Source: Saxidomus purpurata (Eukaryota; Mollusca; Bivalvia; Venerida; Veneridae). Taken from it: a DNA stretch of 64,000 nucleotides. A program made the translations under genes and the position numbers. Below are positions 55,361-64,000 of this stretch, in pieces. Location of the stretch: assembly GCA_022818135.1 (NCBI GenBank), contig JAFMSR010000012.1, forward strand, positions 27,730,012 to 27,794,011, given 5' to 3'. The notes beneath the pieces were generated by a model that worked only from the letters and a program-made list of their open reading frames with translations, made no database searches and was not told where the DNA came from. Positions within the stretch are counted from its first letter, which is position 1, and each line of letters opens with the position of its first letter.

Positions 55361-57994
55361 AGCGTTTTAATGTGGTAGTGCTGATATCTGATTAACAGTT
55401 ACATTGAAATATGCGAACATTTTCTCTTGTTGGCATGGAGTACTTGTAGAATGTATTTAAGACGTTACCAGTATAGTTTTGAAATGCAGAGTTTATTCAG
55501 CAAATGGAGAGGCAACTGTATGTCTACTTTAAGTAGTTACTGTGACCATTAGGATTTAATTGAAATACCTGAACTTGATGCACACAAACTGAAGATATAT
55601 TCAGTTGCCATGTTTGGACAGGTGGATAATCAGTAGCATTGTGTTCAATGAAATCTTTATCCCCTATAAATTGGACAGTGTGACAAGACATTGAGCAGGA
55701 CCTGCTTAAACATTAAACATGACTGTGTGGTTGATAGAATGACATGTAAATATAAACAAACTGAGCTGTAGTGTGCTGTATATAATTTGACGCTTAATTA
55801 AATACCCTTGCTGAAGAAAATAGTGGAGAGAGTTACTAATCAAGAACAAAATTAATGGCAGACGTTTTTGGAATGACTATCGATGTTCATCATTTTTATT
55901 TTCAATGTTTCTCTTGCATCAGTGTTTACCTATGTGTTCATTGACTTGATCAACACATTTTGTTGAGTAAGTAAGACGTCGACTGTGGGATTTAATTGTA
56001 CATATGCTTATCTTTGCAGTTCACTGTATTTAAATATTTTTTTGCTGTTTTTCTTGAAACCGTTTTGCTTAGTGTATAATGTATAAAATGATACTAGCTG
56101 AACAAATTAGTCTTATTTTAGTGAATTGAATTTATACAGTGTAACTATAGGTTCAGAGGCTGACTACTGAAGGAAAAAGATAGTCGGGAAAAGAATTTGA
56201 TGTATCTATAGGTGTAAATTCTTCCATTATACATTTTTTCTGTGTTTAATACTTTTAGGTCGGGAGATTTAGGATTACTTGTGTTGTAATTATGCTGTAT
56301 ACATACTACTGTTCAGATGTATTCCAATGATCAGATGCTTTCAGCTCTCTGTACTTGAAAGGATGATGGGAACAAGCCATGTTGCCTGCTATCTTACTAG
56401 AAATCATGTCCCCATTTAACCATTTCTAAACCTGGTCACGTTGTGAAGTCACAGTCAAATTCAACTACTAGGCAGATCATCCCAGGCATGTAAGAGTTGC
56501 AGCCCATGAATTGCCAAAATTCCGCTTAATTAGCAGTGGTTTAACCAGAACATCACCAATCCCTGTCGCAGTGTTGATGCCAAGTTCAGTAACCAGACAG
56601 ATTTTCCCAGGCATGTAAGAGTTGTGGCACTTGTCTGCACTCGAACTTGGAATGTTGGCTCCTGAGCAAACCTCTTGTTCATGAGCATGATATCTTAGCA
56701 AAGTCCAATAACCTTACAAATCATCTAAGCAATCTAGTGTTATGGCCCTTGTTTTGCAAGTCTGTAACTTGAATTGCCCAATCGGCTATATCAGCCCAGT
56801 TATGTTGTAACAAATTGGTACTCCCCACATTTTCACTTTGTTGATTAAGTGTTTTGATTACTATTATATTGTTTGTATGATGTATCAAGAACTTTTCTTT
56901 TTTTTTAACGTTTTGGCAACTTTTTTTTTAGCTTTTGATTTCATTATTTGATGTGAAATTTCTTTTATTACCTAGGAAATCTTCAATTTAATTTGTTTTT
57001 ATTAAGAAAATTTAATGATTGGTGTGTTTATTCAAGATTTCATGAAACATTACCAGTAACAAGTCTATTAAGGACCTACAGGAACATGTCGGAACAAGTT
57101 AGGCAGCTGTTAAATGTTATAAATAGGAGGCTTTTTCAGAGGTTGAAGTTTAGTAATCATTATTAATTTAGTAACCTTAACTAATTACAGATATTTTGTT
57201 TTGTTTTATAGCTGGTTACTCTTGACTCAAGAAACAAAATACGATATTGTTATGAGGAATCGAGGAGTAAAATACATTGATTTAATATTTTGTTAAATAT
57301 ACTGACTGGCAAAACAGATGCAACTTTACCAAGTAACATGAAAATTATTATATCTGGTGCATTTTAAAAAGAATTTTGGAACAGAGACAGAAGAAATAAT
57401 GTCTCTGAATGAATGATCGAATGGTAAACAGTAGGGGAATTACTCTTTACTACTTAGTATACAGGTTTAAATGAGAAAATAATCGCATATACTTTTCTGT
57501 AGATAATGAAAAATAATTTTTAAAATGCGTTTCTTTCGCCTTTGAGTATATTCAGATAAGAAAGGTGAAAAGTTTTCATTTTGGGTGAGTGTAAATTCAC
57601 TCAGAGATGCATTTCTGCTAAAAAAATTATATGCTTAGATTATTTTTTTTGAAAGTGACAGATGTTGGCAGCATCGTAAGTTGGTAGTTATGACTGAAAA
57701 GAAATCTCAGTAATGAGTGCTCTACTATGGACTCTAAAAGTGAATTTTATGACAGAAACGTGAACTATTGGAATGATTGTTGCAAGATGTTATGATTGAT
57801 TGCAGTCTTTTATTTATGTAGATGTTACTTAAGGAGAAATCAAATGTTTTAGTTGTGATGTCATGCAGGATTGGGTATTCAGAAATTTAGGTTTACAGTT
57901 TTATTGCAAATTAAACTCATACTCGGCTGGCTACTTTTCACTATGGTAAAGCTATATCCATTTTCTTATTATATTTGTTTTCTTTCATCGACTT
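55361..57994 (+). other. 3' untranslated/downstream region of the zinc-finger gene
   Basis: Non-coding, with candidate poly(A) signals ATTAAA at 55712-55717 and 55797-55802. At 56473-56499 and 56598-56624 a 27-base word (CAGATCATCCCAGGCATG..., CAGATTTTCCCAGGCATG...) is duplicated. More signals lie further right (AATAAA 58559, 58629, 58732), so the transcript end cannot be fixed. Confidence 0.45.
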
Positions 57995-58490
57995 CTTAGC
58001 TCAAAGAAAAGCTATTGTGATCGCCTGATGTCTGGTGTCTTTCCACACTTACCATGTGAACACTCTATAGGCCATATTTTAAGTCCCAATCGTGAAAATT
58101 CTATAAATACTCAATTATCTTGAAAATTGTTCAGAATGTATGTTTTGATGAACTCTGGGTCATGACTGAAACTGGTCATGTGGTGTCAAAAACTAGGTTA
58201 CCAGGTCAAATATGTAAAACTATTAAGTTTCCACATGTGACTCCCAGTCATGAAAATTGGTCAGAATGTCTGATTTGATCTCTAGACCAAGTTCGAAACT
58301 AGGTCACACGGTCAAATTATAGAAAAACCTTTTTGTTTTTTAAGCTGCAGTAATGAAATTTTGACTGTACAATTTTATAAGCAGATTTCAAAATTGTCCT
58401 CGGCTGACCTTGATCATGACCTTTTAACTTGTCTTTTGGAGCAATGGTACTTATGTGAGTGGTATATGTTCATCATGGGCCTCTGGTTTC
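57995..58490 (+). mobile_element. Decayed satellite-type element, AGCTCACC family, copy B6
   Basis: It starts TTAGCTCAAAGAAAAGCTATTG. Core words are AAAACTAGGTTACCAGG, AACTAGGTCACACGG and GAAAATTGGTCAGAATGTC, like B3. A degraded end reads ATCATGGGCCTCTGGTTTC. It may lie within the 3' UTR. Confidence 0.5.
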
Positions 58491-58558
58491 TCATAAATAG
58501 ATTATATAATGAAAGTATAAAATCAGGTATCAGTGCTATGGAATTCATGTATACTGGG

Positions 58559-58737
58559 AATAAATATAAAATTTCCTACTATAGAAGTATAACAGAATGC
58601 ATTTATTGAAACTTTGTGAAATTGTTTTAATAAAATCACTCCTTTCGTTTTTAAACCCAGTTCATAAGATCATGTTTTAACTGTTTTACACGGCTGTTTT
58701 TCTGTGTTGAAGTTGTTGCAAATAAGTTGTAAATAAA
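58559..58737 (+). promoter_or_regulatory. Cluster of AATAAA poly(A) signals
   Basis: AATAAA occurs at 58559-58564, 58629-58634 and 58732-58737 on the plus strand, the last followed by a T/G-rich stretch. These are candidate distal ends for the zinc-finger transcript. They may be fortuitous in AT-rich DNA. Confidence 0.35.
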
Positions 58738-58864
58738 CCTTATTATAGCATTGCAGTCTTCAATCATTGCTGCTGTTGTTGTAAACTTTCCATCAGACCA
58801 GAATTTCATGGTAGCAGGTTACTGGTCAGTAAGATTAGGTTTGCTTCCTCAGAGGGAGACATAT

Positions 58865-59590
58865 TGTTAGCTTGCCTGGCACTAAGTACCAGTGTGAGCT
58901 ATTGGGACCACTTGCCATCCATTGTATGTTGTCTGTCAGTCCACCATGTTCTTTAAATGACATCTCTGAATGTCTCCTATGCGCCAGTGTTAATGAAACT
59001 TGGCAGGGATGTTCCTTGCATAAAGCTCTCTAAGTTTTTGAAAGAATTCTATTCCATGCAGAAGTATGGTTGCTATGGCAACAAGAAAAAATATCTGAAA
59101 TCTCTGAAACCACAAAGCCTAAAACTTAGATATTTGGCTTGTAGCATTGCCTAGTGTACCTCTACCAATATTGTTTAAATTATGACCCCTGGGGCAAAAC
59201 TGAACCTGCACTTGACTTTGCATAGAATTCTATAGGAAATCTTTAAAAAAAATCATTTGCTGAAACCACAAGCCTAGAGCTTAGATATTTTGTATGTAGC
59301 ATTGTCTAGTGGACCTCTACCAAGATTGTTCAAATCATGACCCCCACCACCAGTCAGAATTGACCTGTTGGGAGGATCACTTGATTTCACATAGGATTAT
59401 ATAGGGAAAACTTCTAAAACCACAGGGCCCAGTTCTAAGATATTTTGAATGTAGCATGGTGTAGTGGACCTCTATGAAAATCGTTGAAATCATGACTCCC
59501 AGGTTAAAATTTACCCTTCCTCTGATGCTATTAATGACCTTGTATTATAGACAGGTCAGCGATATAGGGCCATTTATGCCCTTTTGTTTT
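58865..59590 (+). mobile_element. Satellite-type element, AGCTCACC family, copy B4 (decayed)
   Basis: It begins TGTTAGCTTGCCTGGC...GTGAGCTATTGG. Core units are like B1/B2 (AAACCACAAAGCCTA, TAGATATTTGGCTTGTAGC, GTGGACCTCTACCAAGATT). It ends GTCAGCGATAT, hairpin AGGGCCAT TTATGCCCT, then TTTGTTTT. Substitutions are frequent, so it is older than B1 and B2. Confidence 0.7.
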
Positions 59591-59976
59591 CTCCTTTATG
59601 TCTGTCTGCTTCACCTTGTCAACGCTTCTCCTGAGTTTTGCTGGATTTAAATCGAGCTTTGCACAAAGCATCAGTACGAAGTCTTGTTTTGCATACTATA
59701 ATTTGGAGTCACATTGTCAAAGGTCAAGGTCAGAGGTTATCTGCCTCCATGGTAGAGTGGTTAGATTAGCAGATTTGACATCATTGTCATCTGTCTTTAA
59801 TTGAGGGTGACCATGTCTCTTAATGTGATAAAGTTGGCAGTTTCTTACGGAGGATAGGGATACACAAATGTAATACTGGTTCTTCCCGGGAACGATGGTT
59901 AGGTAAACTAACTTAACTTCGTACAGTAATAGTTGTTTGTGTCCAACTCATTACCTTTTAGCCCACCAGTATTACC
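59591..59976. other. Non-coding spacer with a tRNA-like trace
   Basis: Around 59745-59800 the sequence CTCCATGGTAGAGTGGTTAGA resembles an A box, but no B box or anticodon arm follows cleanly. A 14-bp word TTTTAGCCCACCAG is duplicated at 59957 and 59977. Nothing else was recognised. Confidence 0.35.
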
Positions 59977-60705
59977 TTTTAGCCCACCAGTTAACTAAGT
60001 GCAAGGGTGAGCTATTTGGACCGCTAACTGTACTTGGTTTGTCTGTCTGTCCGTCCACCATTTCCTTCAAACGACATCTCTAAACCACTTGGGACATTGT
60101 TGACGAAACGTGGTAGGCATGTTCCTTGCATGAAGCTCTACCAAAGTTGTCCAGTCAAAAGATTACTCTGGTTTCTATGGCAACATACAGGAAAAACTTT
60201 AAAAATCTCAAAAAAACGGGAGAGCCAGAGTTTAGATGTTTGACAGATCATTGTCGAGTAAACTTCTACCAACACTGGTCAAATCCTGCCCGGGGGTTCA
60301 TTTGATTTTAAGTAGGTAGGAAAAACTTTAAAAATCCTGAAACCACAAAGCCTAGAGCTTAGATATTTAGCATGTAACATTGCCTAGTGGACTTCTACCA
60401 AGATAGTTCAAATGACCACCGGGTGAAAATTGCTCCTGCACGGGGGTCACTTGATTTTACATGGGTTTCTATAGGAAAAACTAAAAATATCTAAAAGCAC
60501 AAGGTCTAGAGCTTAGATATTAAGCATGTAGCTTTCCCTGATGTTTCTACCAAGATTGTTCAAATCAAGACCCCGGGTCAAAATTGAAACTGCCCGGGGA
60601 TCAGCTGATTTTACATTGGCTTATTTCGGGAAAAAATTTAAAATCTCCGAAACTGCAAGTCCTAGAGCTATATTTAGCGTGTAGCATTACCTAGTGGACC
60701 TGATA
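59977..60705 (+). mobile_element. Satellite-type element, AGCTCACC family, copy B5 (3'-truncated)
   Basis: It starts TTTTAGCCCACCAG...AAGGGTGAGCTATTTGG, then GTCTGTCTGTCCGTCC and several core units (AAGCCTAGAGCTTAGATATT, GCATGTAACATTGCCTAG, CTGCACGGGGGTCACTTG). The 3' motif and hairpin are missing; similarity stops near 60705 at GTGGACCTG. Confidence 0.7.
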
Positions 60706-61309
60706 AGGCACGGAATCTGACATCGCTCTCTATATAGAGAAGAGAGGCAAAAAGCGCAAAAAATGTACAGCTCTAGCAGTTTCTTGAAAATCTTTTGATA
60801 ATTTAATTATTTAGGCATAGTATGGTGAAGTTCTAGTGACAGTTACTTTACCACACAAAATGTCTTGTTTACTTCTAACTAAAGTTAAGTAGTAGGAAAT
60901 GTTTTTAAACTTGACTGTTCATCTAAAAGCGGTATTCATCATGAGTAGGAGTTTTGATATATCGCGCTCTGATAACCAGTCGTTCGGCACAACCGTGTTG
61001 TGCACAGCATAGCTTTAATCCACTAAAAGTAAACAAATCCCTAGGATAAAAGGATATTGAGTTTCCTGTAGATGCTATAGATTTTATTTAAATGCGGCGA
61101 AATGGATTTATCTCTCGTACTATTGAAGTAGACTTGTACTGCGCTAATTGTTAACTCGATCGATTGGGCGAGTTAAGAATTTCAAAATACTATAAACACA
61201 CACAGTATTTACTACTTTTACATTGAACGTTCAGTTATAATTTTTCATAACATTTTCACGATTGCCTAAAACGCTGATCGTTTGTTGAAATATATTGCAT
61301 TCAACAGTT
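60706..61309 (+). other. Region upstream of the CUB-domain gene
   Basis: No repeat was recognised. It should hold the promoter and 5' UTR of the gene starting at 61310, but no core promoter element could be assigned with confidence. Confidence 0.35.
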
Positions 61310-61379
61310 ATGATTTATGTGTTGATATTGTTGTTTGGATTTGCAGCCGTTAATGCTGAGCTGGAGGACATTCCTACAT
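61310..61379 (+). CDS. Secreted CUB-domain protein, exon 1 (signal peptide)
   Basis: The ATG at 61310 encodes MIYVLILLFGFAAVNA followed by ELEDIPT. This is a typical secretory signal with a hydrophobic core and a likely cut after VNA. The exon ends ACAT|GTAAGT at 61379/61380, leaving one base (T). That base joins AT at 63454 to give TAT (Tyr), so the two exons are in phase across an intron of about 2.07 kb. Exon 1 has no other domain. Confidence 0.65.
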
Positions 61380-63453
61380 GTAAGTATACCATAATTACTT
61401 AAGTACTTCACCGGATATGCGTATCTAAAAATCGTATATACATTTCACATTATCCAAGTATTAAAATACTGTTTTAGTCACTGGTTAAAGTACAGAATGT
61501 TGTTACTGCCTAGTCGACCATGATTGCTAAATTCAGTACAATGTATTTTATCTCGCGTGAAAAAGAAAAACAAACATGATTCCATTTACTGGTCTGGACC
61601 TGCAACTTGGACGAGTGGCGGACACGGGTGCCTTAAAATTCTAACTTCACTCCTCTCTTCCTATTATTCATTTTGTTTAAAAGAAGATGATACCTAGCAC
61701 AGGTACTTCCTTTCGTCCCGTATTTAGCGGGGTTAATTATTCAAATAACTGGTATAGCGGTGGCTTTTTACATAGGCTTACATTTCTTAACCTGAATTTT
61801 TAAGGCTCCACCCTTCGGAGATTTTATTATACATGTATATAAAGTTGATGTGTTTTGGATTAGCTTTGCACGACAATAATGCGCTGGTAATGTAGAGGTA
61901 ACTTAATTTCTTCGTTAATCCAATACGCTTCAGTTTCAGAAGCATTGCTGGTCCTTGCAAAGACCGATACACCTTCAGGCCCTCGACTTCAATATTTCGT
62001 TTTTTTTGTGGGCTTAACGTGAAATGCCGTGTACCATATAAACCCGACCATGTCAAGGACCTCCTGTGTGAATTTCTTTCATCAGATTGACTATTTGATC
62101 TTTTTGTAAACAAACACAATTTTCATCATGATGAAATGTAACTGTAAGAGTGCTGATAAACAAACCCTAAGGTGCGTTAAATGTCGTTCATATGAAATAC
62201 GCCATAAACATGAGGATATGCAAGGTCACGACCGGGATAAACAATGGTCTGAGGCGGTCATCACAAACTTGACCACACATTTGTCACAGTGTTTCATGTT
62301 AATAAACGTATAGCTGTGAATGTTTTTACCATGTTAGAACTTTTGTAAATATGGATGGCCAATACCGTCAAAACTAACATTTTTACACAGTATCTAGGAG
62401 ACAGTGCTTAGCTTTTTTTCCATACAGTTGTTGTGGTGTACCTCACAGACGAGGAACGCGACAAAAGTACATATTTTTTTATAATACTGTTCGATGTTCA
62501 GTTATACGAAAATACAGGTATTAAACTTACCAAGCATAAAAATGATTTTTTCACAATTTTTGTTTCATTGCTTTCCGCGTTATCAACAAGGTATGCCATT
62601 TCGAACCATTAAAAAGTGACGTTCATTCTTTTTTATACCTATATGTTATATAATTTATATCATTCTATATCTAAATTATGTGTCTAAATTAAGCTCACGT
62701 TAACTGATTATCTAGAAAACGTGTGCATTTCCAAATAAAATCTTATTCTGGGCGGAGAGAAGTCATGTCGCCCCAGGGTTTCAAACCCGGCGCAACTTTA
62801 TTTACTGTATCACATTCCCCTTTCAATGTTTATAAAACTTCACAGGAATCAAAATGGTCACTGATACCTCAACTCAAAGAGACGGATATTGTTTTAGCAC
62901 GAACTGACACCGGCAGTCTCCAGTAATTTTGGTGCATACCTTTCACAGAGTATATTTTAGATCCAACATCTTTCTTGAATAAGACTTCTGAATGGCTCTC
63001 AGTCCGTTGTCTATCCCTTCATGTTTTAGCTAGCAAAAGTCCGAATAACTCATTTTTTTATGTTAAGGCCATCTGTTACTTGATTGTATATAATTTACTC
63101 GAGCAGTAGGCCTATGGTTGTTGTTGTTTAAAATATTTATCGGCACGGCCAAGTAATACACACTGCCTAGACTATTATGGATCAAAGTTTAATCCGAGGA
63201 ATTAGCAAGAACAGGGCACATGGGGCAATGACCAATAGGTAGCCATTTCACTTACGAAAGTTTTATAAAAGTAAGGAAAATACAATAATCCCATAAAATT
63301 TTAACAATATAATGTGTGCCATTAATTATACCTCAGCCATTAAATTTGTCAAGTGAAAACTGACGTTTGATTAATTATCGCATGAGTATTTACAAATATT
63401 TCTTCGGTTGATTCAGTAAAAAATACAATGCTATTTTTCCCTTTTCGTCGTAG
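61380..63453 (+). other. Intron 1 of the CUB-domain gene
   Basis: The donor is GTAAGT and the acceptor CTTTTCGTCGTAG. Open frames on both strands here (61787-62119 minus, 62128-62313 plus, 62723-62926 plus) show no domain and are not called. No repeat family from elsewhere in the window was recognised. Confidence 0.5.
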
Positions 63454-63750
63454 ATTATATGCATGAACTCTGTGGCAAGAACATCAATTTAAGAAGAGAG
63501 TCTGTCTTTTCTGCCAAGATAGAACTACTTCCGGCTGCCATCACAAACACACAAACTTTCCCGGAAGTGACGAATAATGGTCAAGGCAATAACGAGATTG
63601 CGCATTGTACGCTCAATATCGAGTCTTGGAGTTTTCAGAATAGACTTATGGTTCATTTTGAAGAAGTGACATTAAATATAAACCCAGAGTGCCATCAGCC
63701 TAGTTTAGAAATTTTCGATGGACCGACAGAGACCTCGCCACGGGTAACAG
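63454..63750 (+). CDS. Secreted CUB-domain protein, exon 2 (partial gene)
   Basis: 99 codons, starting in phase after exon 1: YYMHELCGKNINLRRES. The pattern fits an extracellular CUB domain: an opening Cys, then CTLNIESWSFQNRLMVHFEEV, then a Cys-Cys pair around ECHQPSLEIFDGP (the LEIFDG stretch matches the usual C...L.IYDG), ending PRVTG. The donor ACAG|GTAAAT follows 63750. The gene continues beyond 64000. The partner domains that would name the protein are out of view. CUB proteins are extracellular and include proteases, receptors and adhesion proteins. Confidence 0.7.
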
Positions 63751-64000
63751 GTAAATGAGTTCAGTTGTTGAGAGAAAAAATTAGTTATGCACCAAACGAT
63801 TTAAAGTTCACCTCACTTAATTCTTCTGTCAAGTTCATATATCATTGTGCTATCTTCAAAACATGATTATAAACTCTTTACGTACTGATGTCAATGTCTT
63901 ATTTATCCACTCTTTTATTTTGATATCCGTTTTTCATGTTAATTTCAATTAATTATTCATACTAACATATGCGTGAAAGTTTTCATGAAGATAATCTTAT
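63751..64000 (+). other. Start of the next intron of the CUB-domain gene
   Basis: It begins with GTAAATGAG. It is AT-rich and no exon is seen before the window ends. Confidence 0.5.

Noticed and set aside
61787..62119. A minus-strand open frame of 110 residues in the CUB gene intron
   Set aside because: No recognisable domain, AT-driven C-terminal half and no splice or start context.

Overview
The window is animal nuclear DNA, most likely from a bivalve mollusc, probably a heterodont clam. It is AT-rich, genes are split by GT-AG introns, and the intergenic DNA is filled with short-tandem-repeat-carrying mobile elements, tRNA-derived SINEs and broken LINEs. The bivalve assignment rests on recognising the style of these repeats, for example satellite cores next to GTCC microsatellites, and not on a marker gene. 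A scaffold gap of exactly 500 N lies at 19625-20124.

Three genes are supported. (1) A GT61-family glycosyltransferase on the minus strand (4927-6390), a single open frame with an N-terminal membrane anchor and a GMHGAGL motif. (2) A very large C2H2 zinc-finger locus on the plus strand (about 32328-55360). Exon 1 is 5.9 kb and encodes 1,957 residues with about 18 fingers. A second exon carries 5 fingers and has an alternative internal donor. A 116-bp micro-exon follows, then a 7-kb final exon with about 36 fingers and a long acidic tail. Splice phases join all of these into one frame. The last exon needs a one-base shift at an A6 run near 52390, which is either an assembly error or a real frameshift. 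(3) The first two exons of a secreted CUB-domain protein (61310-61379 and 63454-63750), which runs off the right edge.

The rest is mostly repeats. 1-4.7 kb holds a satellite element, a minisatellite, a dispersed repeat and a hAT-like element. 8.9-12.6 kb holds two satellite arrays and a cluster of GAGATATC palindromes. 15.4-17.9 kb holds a LINE interrupted by a second, 5'-truncated LINE. 20.9-31.9 kb holds SINEs, duplicated segments and three satellite elements. The 7.7-kb intron of the zinc-finger gene (40648-48337) holds a nested stack of elements. 58-60.7 kb holds decayed copies.

The most interesting signal is a shared architecture in at least six element families whose internal sequences look unrelated. 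Each has a near-palindromic 5' end, usually a GTCC-type microsatellite, a core of about 145-180-bp tandem units, an inverted copy of the 5' motif near the 3' end, a short hairpin, and often an end of the form CTCTTGTT. This is the layout known for non-autonomous Helentron-type rolling-circle transposons (the DINE/HINE type). One nested insertion lets the empty site be read and shows insertion beside T residues without a clear target duplication. No Rep/helicase gene is present here, so the mechanism is inferred. No CRISPR array, operon, rRNA or intact tRNA gene was seen.
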